Below, piece by piece: positions 48,580 through 56,550 of a stretch of DNA of 64,000 nt. The notes beneath the pieces are model-generated. The model did not search any database and was not told the origin of the DNA. It saw only the letters and a list, made by a program, of their open reading frames with translations. This stretch comes from Pseudomonas monsensis (GTDB lineage: Bacteria; Pseudomonadota; Gammaproteobacteria; Pseudomonadales; Pseudomonadaceae), in contig NZ_CP077087.1 of assembly GCF_014268495.2 (NCBI RefSeq), positions 4,979,001-5,043,000 of the forward strand, written 5' to 3'. The position numbers and the translations under genes are program-made. Position 1 is the stretch's first letter. Each line of letters starts with the position of its first letter.

Positions 48580-49103
48580 GCGGACCTCTTGTCGGGTAGG
48601 GATTGGTTGGCGCTGTGGCGATCGCACAGTGCTTGCGAACGGGTCATGTAGACGCTGACCGAACGTTGCGAGATGCCCAGTTCGGCAGCGATTTGCGGGT
48701 AGGTCAGGCCATCGACACGCGCCAGCAGAAAGGTCGAGCGAACCTTGCCCGGCAAGCGCTGCAGGCTGTGGTCGAGACGGCTCAGGGTTTGTCTCAGTTG
48801 CGTCAGTTCTTCCGGTGAAGTGGCGACCCCGACATCGACCTGCTGCACATGGCGCCGCGCCAGATCAGCGCGGCGCCAATGCTGATAGAGCAGGCGTTGC
48901 GCAATCGTAGTGAGCAAGGCGCGGGGTTCGCGGATGGCGGTGAGTGCAGGAGCTTCAAGCAACTGCGCAAAGGTTTCCGCCGCGAGGTCTTCGGCGCTCG
49001 CCGCGTCGTGCAGTTGACGGCGCAGCCAGGTGCACAGCCAGGGGTAGTGAGCGCGGAACAGGCCGCCAACGGTGTCGCGATGGGATAGATCGGCGCCGGA
49101 CAT
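48576..49103 (-). CDS. FecI-like ECF sigma factor, orphan
   Basis: 175 residues, ECF sigma of the FecI type: region 2 FRAHYPWLCTWLRRQLHDAA SAEDLAAETFAQLLEAPAL, YQHWRRADLARRHV; region 4 LPGKVRSTFLLARVDGLTYP, IAAELGISQRSVSVYMTRSQ. FecI sigma genes are normally followed by fecR and a TonB receptor; here the next gene, overlapping by 4 bases, encodes an ABC binding protein instead. A control role for that gene or loss of the usual partners are both possible. Start 49103 (MSGADLSHRD) follows GGAGCCCCT. Upstream DNA is strikingly AT-rich. Confidence 0.88.
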   Translation of the reverse strand: MSGADLSHRDTVGGLFRAHYPWLCTWLRRQLHDAASAEDLAAETFAQLLEAPALTAIREPRALLTTIAQRLLYQHWRRADLARRHVQQVDVGVATSPEELTQLRQTLSRLDHSLQRLPGKVRSTFLLARVDGLTYPQIAAELGISQRSVSVYMTRSQALCDRHSANQSLPDKRSA

Positions 49104-49287
49104 AGGGGCTCCTGGGTGAGGGGTCGCTGAATGTCCGGTGTTCCGGTGGCGCGATCGTAGCAAGGCGCCTTATGCATTAAAAATACTTATATTTTATTTT
49201 TATATTCTATTTTGGAATATTAAAACCCAAAATCGCGGTCTCCGGCAGCACTTACAGGGGTACGCGATCCACGCAGGCTGCGAGCGT

Positions 49288-50079
49288 CTAATGCAAACCG
49301 CCATAGCCCAGCTCTTCAGCTTCACGCTGATAGTCGAGCACGATCTGATAATCGCTTTCGCTGGCGGGCAACACTTCAGGCAAGCCGAGGATCTGCGCCA
49401 CATCAGGCAGTTCACGCAATGCCTGATTCATCACCGCGCGCACGTGTTCGATCTGCTCGTCAGTGGCAGAAGCGGCGGTGATAAAGGGCAACGTCGGACT
49501 GAACGCGCTGCGCGCCACGACCCGCAAACCGCTGACCTCAGCCGGCGCGTAATGCGCAAGGTACGCATAGGTGACACTGTCGATGGCTGCCAGGTCGCCG
49601 CGTTCTTCACGCAGCCAGCGCAGACTCTCGCGGTGCGCTCCGCTGAGGCCAACCGTGGCGAAAAACCGGCCGTTGTGATGTAGCGGCGCCAGACGCTGGC
49701 GTAGCAGGTTCATGCCGCTGTTGGAGTCCTCGCTGTTGATCACCCCACGACTGCCGCGAAACTCCGCGAGGTTTTTGCGCGGGTCATCAGCGCGGCAAAG
49801 AATCAGGCTGCAATGCCTGCCGGCGCTGGCGTCGGACAGTTCGTAGCGTGGTCGACCAATGATGCGCACCCGACCGCGCAGTAGGGTCATCAAGGGATAG
49901 CCGCAGGTCTGGGTCAGCAGCAGAGCCGGCGAAAGCCACAGTTCGGGCAGTGATAGTCCCTCGGCATTGAGGCGCGAGAGGCCGAGGCGTTCGAGGATGC
50001 GCGTGATCCAGTGTTCGTTGGCCGCTCGAATGGGCTCAGGGGCGGTGTACATCTGCAGTTCAACGTAGTGTCGGGTCAT
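49288..50079 (-). CDS. PhnD/SsuA-like substrate-binding domain protein without signal peptide
   Basis: 263 residues of type II periplasmic-binding fold: LPELWLSPALLLTQTCGYPL MTLL, DDPRKNLAEFRGSRGVINSE DSNSGMNLLR, GDLAAIDSVTYAYLAHYAPA, FITAASATDEQIEHVRAVMN. These match phosphate/phosphonate-type binding proteins, but the N-terminus (MTRHYVELQMYTAPEPIRAA) has no signal peptide or lipobox, and no ABC transporter genes are adjacent. It may be a cytoplasmic binding or regulatory protein. Start 50079 has GGAAAG about 8 bases upstream. It lies 52 bases after the desaturase gene on the same strand. Confidence 0.82.
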   Translation of the reverse strand: MTRHYVELQMYTAPEPIRAANEHWITRILERLGLSRLNAEGLSLPELWLSPALLLTQTCGYPLMTLLRGRVRIIGRPRYELSDASAGRHCSLILCRADDPRKNLAEFRGSRGVINSEDSNSGMNLLRQRLAPLHHNGRFFATVGLSGAHRESLRWLREERGDLAAIDSVTYAYLAHYAPAEVSGLRVVARSAFSPTLPFITAASATDEQIEHVRAVMNQALRELPDVAQILGLPEVLPASESDYQIVLDYQREAEELGYGGLH

Positions 50080-50131
50080 ACACTTACTTTCCAGACAAAA
50101 AAATTCCAGCTATCACAAGGGCCAGGTCGTG

Positions 50132-51073
50132 TCAGTGAAAGGGATGCTGCGGACTGTCGATCGGCCTTAACCCGTTCTGCCGCCACAACTGCCCATAGCC
50201 CTGCACCAGAAATCCGCCACTGCGCGCCACCCATTGCTCGCGATGCCTTCGGTAAACCCGGGGCAAGTCGTACCATGCCAGGCCCGGCAAGTCGTGATGC
50301 ACCAGATGAAAATTCAGGTTCAGAAACAACCAGCGCCAGGGCCAGGCAGCTTCGTTGAGCACGGTGCGTTGCTCCGGTTGCGCATGAGGGCGATGCTCAT
50401 AGTAGGAGCGGATCATCGCGATCGACAGCGCCGGCACGCTGATCAACAGCAGGTAATGCCACACCGGCAACACACTGTAACGGACGAGGAACCACAGCAT
50501 CAGCAGGGTGAAAGCGCTGTGGGTCAGCCACATCTGCCAAGCCTGGCGCTCGCCGTGTTTCAGGCGTTGCAGTTCTTCAGTGGCCAGGGCAAGCAGTGCT
50601 AGCGGCGCGCCCATGACGAAACGCCCGAGTACGGTTTTGTTCAGCCAGTGCAGGCTGCGCTCGAACAGAGAACTGCCGTGCCAGCGCGCGGCGCTGAGGT
50701 AGCGGCTTTCCGGATCGACGCCGGGAACCGTCAGGTGCTCATCGCGGTGATGCAACAAATGGCTGTCGCGATACAGCGTGTACGGGTACCACACCGCGAA
50801 GGGCGCGTAGCCGAGGATTTTGTTCACCCGAGTCGAGCGTGTCGGATGCCCATGCAGCAATTCGTGTTGCAGCGACAGCCACAGCACCAGCAGCGGAATC
50901 AACAGCAATGTGCTGACGCCGCGCCCCAACCACTGGCTATTGAGGACAATGGCAAACCACCCGACATAGACACCGATCAGCAACAGCCAGGTCGGCCATT
51001 CGGTGCGGGCGGTCCAGCGTTGGCGCAGGGTTTCGATGTGCTGGCGATGAGCGGCGTCGAAGTAATGGGGCAT
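50132..51073 (-). CDS. Membrane fatty acid desaturase/hydroxylase
   Basis: 313 residues, integral-membrane diiron enzyme. The three histidine boxes are complete: QHELLHGHP, DSHLLHHRDEHL and NFHLVHHDLP, with hydrophobic pairs between them (LLIGVYVGWFAIVLNS, LLLIPLLVLWLSL; LPVWHYLLLISVPALSIAM). The family puts double bonds or hydroxyl groups into acyl chains or other lipids. Substrate not predictable. Start 51073 (MPHYFDAAHR). Probably cotranscribed with the PhnD-like gene. Confidence 0.9.
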   Translation of the reverse strand: MPHYFDAAHRQHIETLRQRWTARTEWPTWLLLIGVYVGWFAIVLNSQWLGRGVSTLLLIPLLVLWLSLQHELLHGHPTRSTRVNKILGYAPFAVWYPYTLYRDSHLLHHRDEHLTVPGVDPESRYLSAARWHGSSLFERSLHWLNKTVLGRFVMGAPLALLALATEELQRLKHGERQAWQMWLTHSAFTLLMLWFLVRYSVLPVWHYLLLISVPALSIAMIRSYYEHRPHAQPEQRTVLNEAAWPWRWLFLNLNFHLVHHDLPGLAWYDLPRVYRRHREQWVARSGGFLVQGYGQLWRQNGLRPIDSPQHPFH

Positions 51074-51186
51074 GGCGTTGCTCGGAACGGGAATTTTCCC
51101 CTTCTGTGCAACAACATTGATAAATCTTGCAGATTATTTTCCGGGTGCAGGCAGGAGCCCGAGAACCGGGCTCCGGAAAGGCGTGA

Positions 51187-51297
51187 TCAATGACCGAAGA
51201 TGTCGACTTTCTTGGCTTTCTTCTCCGCACGCTTTTCAATCGCGGTCTTGGCCGGCTTCTTCTTCGCGGCTTTCTTTGAATCCATACCTTTGGACAT
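51187..51297 (-). CDS. Small Lys-rich basic protein (36 residues)
   Basis: MSKGMDSKKAAKKKPAKTAI EKRAEKKAKKVDIFGH: 14 lysines in 36 residues, no membrane helix. A good ribosome site (GGAGTACGCATC) precedes the ATG and codon use is normal, which support a real gene. The repeated AAKKKPAK-type pattern suggests nucleic-acid contact, like the tails of histone-like proteins, but this is only a guess. Confidence 0.7.
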   Translation of the reverse strand: MSKGMDSKKAAKKKPAKTAIEKRAEKKAKKVDIFGH

Positions 51298-51399
51298 GAT
51301 GCGTACTCCACTCACAGGGGATGTAGGCTCAGGTATACACCTATCGCGCCTCGCGCGTTCTTTTATAATCGCCGCTTTGCCCGCCGACAGTCCGATCCC

Positions 51400-51813
51400 A
51401 TGCCCGATACCCAGTACGTCCTGCTCGACGAGCCGTTGTGGCCGTTGATGAACAAGTTCTACCGCAGCCACCAATCGTCGATGAAAGCCGTGCGCGATGC
51501 GCAATTGTGGGTGGCGCGGCGCGAGGAAATCGTTGCCGCACTGTGTTTGCGGCCGGTCGCGGGCGGGCGTTGGTTGACCGGTTTGTTTGTTGATCCACAG
51601 TGCCGCGAACAAGGGATTGCCGCGCAGTTGATCGCGGCGGCCGTCAAGGATGTGACGGAACCGGTGTGGTTGTTCTGTCATCCGGATTTGCGCGGTTTTT
51701 ATGAGCGGCGCGGGTTCAGCTTCGACCCGGCCCTGCCCCAGGCGATGACCGAACGGTTGAGCCGGTATGCGCGGAGCAAGCCGATGATTGCGATGGGGCT
51801 GGATCGTTCGTGA
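51400..51813 (+). CDS. GNAT-family N-acetyltransferase
   Basis: 137 residues. AcCoA-binding motif LTGLFVDPQCREQGIAAQLI, then VWLFCHPDLRGFYERRGFSF, the short GNAT layout. The N-terminal FYRSHQSSMKAVRDAQLWVA includes the usual substrate-side helix. Substrate unknown. Start 51400 (MPDTQYVLLD); the promoter region has TATAAT-like TTTTATAATCGCC at 51361-51373. Confidence 0.88.
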   Translation: MPDTQYVLLDEPLWPLMNKFYRSHQSSMKAVRDAQLWVARREEIVAALCLRPVAGGRWLTGLFVDPQCREQGIAAQLIAAAVKDVTEPVWLFCHPDLRGFYERRGFSFDPALPQAMTERLSRYARSKPMIAMGLDRS

Positions 51814-51849
51814 CTCACTCCTGCAGGGGAGAATTGCGTTTGACCCGGA

Positions 51850-52389
51850 TTAGTCGTCGGCGGCTGGATCGAGATCCGGGAACATCACTTCGGTAAAGCC
51901 GAACTTGCTGAAATCGGTGATGCGCGAGGGATACAGGCGGCCGATCAGATGATCGCATTCATGCTGTACCACCCGTGCGTGAAAACCTGACGCCACGCGC
52001 ACGATCGGCTCGCCCTTCGGATCAAAACCTTCATAACGAATCTGCTGATAGCGATCCACCGCGCCACGCAATCCCGGCACCGACAGACAGCCTTCAAAAC
52101 CTTCCTCGGTCAGCGGACTCAACGGTGTGATCAGCGGATTGATCAGGATCGTCTGCGGCACCGCTTCAGCGTCCGGATAACGTTCGCTGTGCTCGAAGCC
52201 AAAGATCACCAGTTGCAGGTCGACGCCGATCTGCGGCGCGGCCAGGCCAACACCGCCGACGCTTTCCATGGTCTGGAACATGTCGTCGATCAGTTGCCAC
52301 AGTTCGGGGCTGTCGAACATTTCCGGCGGCACGGGCGGGGCAATGCGCAGCAGGCGTTCGTCGCCCATTTTGAGGATTTCACGAATCAT
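51850..52389 (-). CDS. def: Peptide deformylase
   Basis: 179 residues. Removes the formyl group from N-terminal methionine. All three motifs: GVGLAAPQIG (motif 1), EGCLSVPG (motif 2, metal-binding Cys) and QHECDHLIG (motif 3, HExxH). In motif 3 the residue after HE is Cys where the main Def usually has Phe or another hydrophobic residue. As it is not beside fmt, it is probably the second deformylase that many Pseudomonas carry. The start (52389) is 2 bases after the stop of the YihY gene, so the two form an operon. Confidence 0.93.
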   Translation of the reverse strand: MIREILKMGDERLLRIAPPVPPEMFDSPELWQLIDDMFQTMESVGGVGLAAPQIGVDLQLVIFGFEHSERYPDAEAVPQTILINPLITPLSPLTEEGFEGCLSVPGLRGAVDRYQQIRYEGFDPKGEPIVRVASGFHARVVQHECDHLIGRLYPSRITDFSKFGFTEVMFPDLDPAADD

Positions 52390-52391
52390 GA

Positions 52392-53342
52392 TCAGGCTTC
52401 GTCAGTGTCCGGCTTGAGCGAGTGATCGCGCCCCAGGCCCGAGACATGTTGTTTGGGGTGTGCATCGAGTTCACCGGGGACTTTCTCACCCGAGTCCTTG
52501 CCCTCGCTGGACATGTGTTCAATCACCGCATTCATCTCGGCGCCGAGCAGCAGCACCGCCGAGGAAATATAGAAATACAGCAACAGCACGATGATCGCCC
52601 CGATGCTGCCATACATCGCGTTGTAGTTGGCGAACGTCTTGACGTAAAACGCAAAACCCAACGAGGCGATGATCCATACCACCACGGCCAGTACCGAGCC
52701 CGGGGTGATAAAGCGGAATTCCTGTTTGACGTCTGGCATCACGTAGTAAATCAGGGCCACGGCGACCATCATCAGAATCACGATCACCGGCCAGCGCGCA
52801 ATTGTCCACACGGTGACGATGAAGTCTTCCAGCCCCACCTGCGCGGCGATCCAGCCCATGACTTGCGGCCCGAGCACCATCAGCGCGGCGGCGACCAGGA
52901 GCATGCCGGCGATGCCGATGGTGTAGAACACCGACAGCGGAAAACGCTTCCAGATCGGCCGGCCCTCGACCACGTCGTAGGCGGCGTTCATCGCACTCAT
53001 CATCAGGCGCACACCGGCAGACGCGGTGTACAGGGCAATAACGATACCGACCGAGAGCAGACCGCCCTTGGATTGCTGCAACTGGTCGATCACCGGGTTG
53101 ACCTGCTCCAGCGCCTGCGGTGGCAGGACCAGTTCCGATTGCAGGCGCAGCCAGGTGAAGAAATCCGGCAGGTGCAGGAAACCGATCAGGGCAATCAGGA
53201 ACAGAATGAACGGGAACAGCGAGAACAGCATCTGGTAGGCCAGTGCCGAAGCGTAGGTCGACATCTCGTCGTCAACGAACTCAGTGACCGTGCGCACCAT
53301 CACCCGGTGCAAGGGCAGACCTTTCATGTCCGGAAAAATCAT
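52392..53342 (-). CDS. YihY/BrkB-family inner membrane protein
   Basis: 316 residues with about six membrane helices. Family features: VDDEMSTYASALAYQMLFSL FPF, TASAGVRLMMSAMNAAYDV, and the last helix IGAIIVLLLYFYISSAVLLL GAEMNAVIE. Formerly called ribonuclease BN or virulence factor BrkB; current evidence favours a membrane protein of unknown role. The C-terminal ~35 residues are hydrophilic. Upstream gene of the YihY-def pair. Start 53342 (MIFPDMKGLP) with AAGGAGACGCGA upstream. Confidence 0.92.
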   Translation of the reverse strand: MIFPDMKGLPLHRVMVRTVTEFVDDEMSTYASALAYQMLFSLFPFILFLIALIGFLHLPDFFTWLRLQSELVLPPQALEQVNPVIDQLQQSKGGLLSVGIVIALYTASAGVRLMMSAMNAAYDVVEGRPIWKRFPLSVFYTIGIAGMLLVAAALMVLGPQVMGWIAAQVGLEDFIVTVWTIARWPVIVILMMVAVALIYYVMPDVKQEFRFITPGSVLAVVVWIIASLGFAFYVKTFANYNAMYGSIGAIIVLLLYFYISSAVLLLGAEMNAVIEHMSSEGKDSGEKVPGELDAHPKQHVSGLGRDHSLKPDTDEA

Positions 53343-53455
53343 TCGCGTCTCCTTTCGCCGCAGAAACAGGTTGAAGTCGTGGCGACTCAGGGGCCGTTTT
53401 TTACATCACGGTAGCCTACTTGGCGACCTTCGTGGATGACTGTCGGGCTTTGACA

Positions 53456-53483
53456 CAAAAACGGCCATCCTTGGATGGCCGTT
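53456..53483 (-). terminator. Terminator of csbD-like gene
   Basis: GGATGGCCGTT hairpin (AACGGCCATCC, loop TT, GGATGGCCGTT) with a T-run on the reverse strand (AAAAA at 53456-53461 in + orientation). It lies 24 bases after the stop. Confidence 0.9.
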
Positions 53484-53506
53484 CGTGTGTTTCGTTCAAG
53501 GCCGGA

Positions 53507-53698
53507 TTACGCCTTGTCGATGGTCTTCTTCACTGCGTCTTTGGCTTTGCCGACTGCTTGCTGGGCTTCGCCTTTTTTCTCTTGAACCTTGCCTTCGGCT
53601 TGCAGCTTGGTGTTGTCAGTGGCTTTACCGACGCCTTGCTTGATGTTGCCGACCGCTTCGTTGGCCATGCCTTTTACTTTATCGCCAGTGCTACTCAT
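53507..53698 (-). CDS. CsbD-family stress protein
   Basis: 63 residues. Typical CsbD repeats: GDKVKGMANEAVGNIKQGVG, KVQEKKGEAQQAVGKAKDAV KKTID. Small, hydrophilic, stress-induced proteins (general stress or starvation) of unknown mechanism, cytoplasmic. Ribosome site AAGGAGAAACACC just before the ATG at 53698. Single-gene unit with its own terminator. Confidence 0.95.
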   Translation of the reverse strand: MSSTGDKVKGMANEAVGNIKQGVGKATDNTKLQAEGKVQEKKGEAQQAVGKAKDAVKKTIDKA

Positions 53699-53894
53699 GG
53701 TGTTTCTCCTTGGTGCATTGAAGGGGAAAAGTCAGTACGTAATGATTGACTGGCGCGGTTTGCCACGAGTTTCATTTATTTTTGCTCCTCTTTTCGTCGG
53801 GCAATGCAGGTTGGGCTTTATGTTTGCCCCCCAAGCCCCGAGAATGCGCAGCTATGGGCGCGGTGCGCCAACGATCAGATCCCGCAGGAATGTT

Positions 53895-54272
53895 ATGAAA
53901 CTCGATAAAAAGCAGGCCATTGCCCGTCGCAACCAGGAACTGGGCGGCGCGGTGCTCGGCACCAACAACTGCCACTTCGCCGAACTGAACCGCAACCGCA
54001 ACATCTGGTGGTTCGACCTGCCGGTGTCGCGCCTGGCCGTCGGTCAGTACGAGTGGATTCACCTGCTGATGCACACCCCGGCGACCGACGAACTGCTGCA
54101 CCTGAAAGTGCCGACGGTGTTCCTGCGGGAAAAACTCGAAGGCCTGGTGATTCGCAACGAAGGCAAGCGCAAGGCCGCGTTGAGCCTGGAGTTGAGTGCG
54201 GACAAGGATTCGTACCTGCAGGACATGCGGCCGGCGGGGACCAACGTGAATTTTGCGCCGTTCCGTCAGTAG
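53895..54272 (+). CDS. Conserved-looking hypothetical protein
   Basis: 125 residues, not recognised. MKLDKKQAIARRNQELGGAV, then HFAELNRNRNIWWFDLPVSR, YEWIHLLMHTPATDELLHLK VPT, KLEGLVIRNEGKRKAALSLE, ending DMRPAGTNVNFAPFRQ: compact mixed alpha/beta, no signal or membrane segment. Start 53895 has CAGGAATGTT upstream. The frame is open up to 53589 but that part is antisense to the csbD gene and has no support. Confidence 0.75.
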   Translation: MKLDKKQAIARRNQELGGAVLGTNNCHFAELNRNRNIWWFDLPVSRLAVGQYEWIHLLMHTPATDELLHLKVPTVFLREKLEGLVIRNEGKRKAALSLELSADKDSYLQDMRPAGTNVNFAPFRQ

Positions 54273-54285
54273 GATTTGTGCCGCC

Positions 54286-54420
54286 GCCCTTCCCCTCACC
54301 CTAGCCCTCTCCCAAGGGAGAGGGAACTGACCGAGGTGTTTGGATAAGCTACATCGACCTGAGATATCGAGTTGAACTCAGGTTATGAAAGGCCCCCTCA
54401 CCCCAGCCAAGTGAGGGGCA
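54286..54420. repeat. MITE-like element, copy 2 (shortened)
   Basis: CCCCTCACCCTAGCCCTCTC CCAAGGGAGAGGG, internal CCGAGGTGTTTGGATAAGCT ACATCGACCTGAGATATCGA, GTTGAACTCAGG and CCCCCTCACCCCAGCC ... GTGAGGGG. It shares ends and internal words with the copies at 22421 and 59930, but in a rearranged, shorter form. Confidence 0.7.
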
Positions 54421-54456
54421 GGCTCAACACAAAATCCCAGCCCTGCTACGCCCCAA

Positions 54457-54486
54457 CAAAAAGCCCCGCATCTGCGGGGCTTTTTG
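54457..54486. terminator. Bidirectional terminator downstream of fadD1
   Basis: CAAAAAGCCCCGCA, loop TC, TGCGGGGCTTTTTG: 12-13 bp stem with A and T runs, 3 bases after the fadD1 stop on its strand. Confidence 0.95.
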
Positions 54487-54488
54487 TT

Positions 54489-56186
54489 TTATGCGGCGTT
54501 CTTCGCCTTGATCTTCTTCAGCTCTTCGTCACGCAACTCGCGGCGCAGGATCTTGCCGACGTTGGTGGTCGGCAGCGCATCGCGGAACTCCACCGAACGC
54601 GGGACCTTGTAACCGGTGACGTTGGCGCGCATGTGCTCCATCACGGTTTCCTTGGTCAGGGTCACGCCCGGTTTGGCGACGATGAAAATCTTGATCGCCT
54701 CGCCCGACTTCTCGTCCGGCACGCCGATGGCGGCGCACTGCAACACGCCCGGCAGGGTAGCCAGCACATCTTCCAGTTCGTTCGGATAGACGTTGAAACC
54801 GGAGACCAGAATCATGTCTTTCTTGCGATCGACAATGCGCATGTAGCCGTCCGGCTGGATCAGCGCGATGTCACCGGTCTTCAGCCAGCCTTCGCTGTCG
54901 AGGATTTCGTCGGTGGCTTCCTGGCGCTGCCAGTAGCCCTTCATCACTTGCGGGCCCTTGACGCACAGTTCACCGATTTCGCCCAGCGGTTGCTCGACAC
55001 CGGCATCGTCGATGACTTTGCACAGGGTCGACGGCACCGGAATGCCGATGGTGCCGATCTGGATGTGCTGGATCGGGTTGACCGTGGCCACCGGGCTGGT
55101 TTCGGTCATGCCGTAACCTTCGCAGATCGAGCAACCGGTCACCGCTTTCCAGCGCTCGGCAGCGGCCAGTTGCAAGGCCATGCCACCGGACAGGGTGACT
55201 TTCAGATTGGAGAAGTCCAGCTTGCGGAAACCTTCGTTATTGCACAGTGCGACGAACAGCGTGTTCAGGCCGACAAAGCCGCTGAACTTCCACTTCGACA
55301 GCTCCTTGACCATCGCCGGCAGGTCGCGCGGGTTGCTGATCAGGATGTTGTGGTTGCCGATCAGCATCATCGCCATGCAATGAAAGGTGAACGCATAGAT
55401 GTGGTACAGCGGCAGCGGCGTGATCAGGATCTCGCAACCTTCATTGAGGTTGGAGCCCATCAGCGCCTTGCACTGCAGCATATTGGCGACGAGGTTGCGG
55501 TGAGTCAGCATCGCGCCCTTGGCCACGCCGGTGGTGCCGCCGGTGTATTGCAGCACCGCGACATCGCCGCTGTGCGGATTGGCTTCGGCCACAGGCTGGC
55601 CCTGGCCCTTGCTCAGTACGTCGTTGAACTTGACGGCTTTGGGCAAGTGATACGCCGGCACCATCTTCTTCACGTACTTGATGACGCTGTTGATCAGCAG
55701 ACGCTTGAGCGGCGGCAGCAGGTCGGCCACTTCAGTGACGATGACGTGCTTGACCCCGGTTTTCGGCACCACGGCTTCCGCCAGGTGAGCCATGTTGGCC
55801 AGGCAGACGAGGGCCTTGGCACCGGAGTCGTTGAATTGGTGTTCCATTTCCCGCGCGGTGTACAGCGGGTTGGTGTTGACCACGATCAGCCCGGCGCGGA
55901 TCGCACCGAAGACGGCCACCGGGTACTGCAGAACGTTGGGCAGTTGCACGGCGATTCGATCACCGGGCTGCAAATCGGTATGCTGTTGCAGATACGCGGC
56001 AAAGGCACCGGACAATTCGTACAGTTCACCGTAGGTGATTGTCTTGCCCAGGTTGCTGAAAGCCGGTTTGTTGGCGAAGCGTTGGCAGGATTGCTTCAAC
56101 ACTGCCTGAATGTTCGGATACTCGTCTGGATTGATGTCGGCAGCAATTCCAGCCGGGTATTTATCCTTCCAAAAGTCTTCGATCAT
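54489..56186 (-). CDS. fadD1: Long-chain fatty acid-CoA ligase FadD1
   Basis: 565 residues, ANL-superfamily acyl-CoA synthetase. P-loop VLQYTGGTTGVAKGAMLTHR near residue 210, EGYGMTETSPVA near 357, hinge and FACS motif GWLKTGDIALIQPDGYMRIV DRKKDMILVSGFNVYPNE from about 430, catalytic Lys region NVGKILRRELRDEELKKI at the end. It activates long-chain fatty acids at the inner membrane. Order fadD2, fadD1 in tandem with a divergent hydrolase and phaJ1 equals the P. aeruginosa PA3299-PA3302 locus, which supports the name. Confidence 0.95.
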   Translation of the reverse strand: MIEDFWKDKYPAGIAADINPDEYPNIQAVLKQSCQRFANKPAFSNLGKTITYGELYELSGAFAAYLQQHTDLQPGDRIAVQLPNVLQYPVAVFGAIRAGLIVVNTNPLYTAREMEHQFNDSGAKALVCLANMAHLAEAVVPKTGVKHVIVTEVADLLPPLKRLLINSVIKYVKKMVPAYHLPKAVKFNDVLSKGQGQPVAEANPHSGDVAVLQYTGGTTGVAKGAMLTHRNLVANMLQCKALMGSNLNEGCEILITPLPLYHIYAFTFHCMAMMLIGNHNILISNPRDLPAMVKELSKWKFSGFVGLNTLFVALCNNEGFRKLDFSNLKVTLSGGMALQLAAAERWKAVTGCSICEGYGMTETSPVATVNPIQHIQIGTIGIPVPSTLCKVIDDAGVEQPLGEIGELCVKGPQVMKGYWQRQEATDEILDSEGWLKTGDIALIQPDGYMRIVDRKKDMILVSGFNVYPNELEDVLATLPGVLQCAAIGVPDEKSGEAIKIFIVAKPGVTLTKETVMEHMRANVTGYKVPRSVEFRDALPTTNVGKILRRELRDEELKKIKAKNAA

Positions 56187-56550
56187 GGAAGCCCACTCCT
56201 CAGCAACGCGAATTCTTCACCGCATTTGATGCGATTATTATTGGTGTGTGTTTTGTATTGGTGAATCTGGCTTTTATATAGGCCGAGAAGTCACAAAGCG
56301 CGCCGAGAGTAGCAGCTTTGCCAAGTGCCGACTAGAGCCAAAAGCGGCCCACACAGTCACATTGATGACTCAAGACTTTCTAATAGTCATTTTAGAGCAA
56401 AAATCCTAGAAACCTGTGGAAGTCCCGGTTTTCCGGGCCTTTGCCCCCCCCAAAAAGCATCACGGGCAAGCCCGCTCCCACAAGGTTGATGAAAATCCCT
56501 GTGGGAGCGTGGCTTGCCCGCGATCCGCGCACAGCGCGGCCATTCACCGA
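56187..56550. other. Gap between fadD2 and fadD1
   Basis: 364 bases without a gene: REPIN at 56458-56526 and an AT-rich leader (about 56220-56280) that probably holds the fadD1 promoter. No clear PsrA (GAAAC-N4-GTTTC) site was seen. Confidence 0.5.
56458..56526. repeat. REPIN (GCGGGCAAGCCCGC type)
   Basis: CATCACGGGCAAGCCCGCTC CCACA ... TGTGGGAGCGTGGCTTGCCC GCGAT: a sequence type used only here in the window. Confidence 0.88.
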
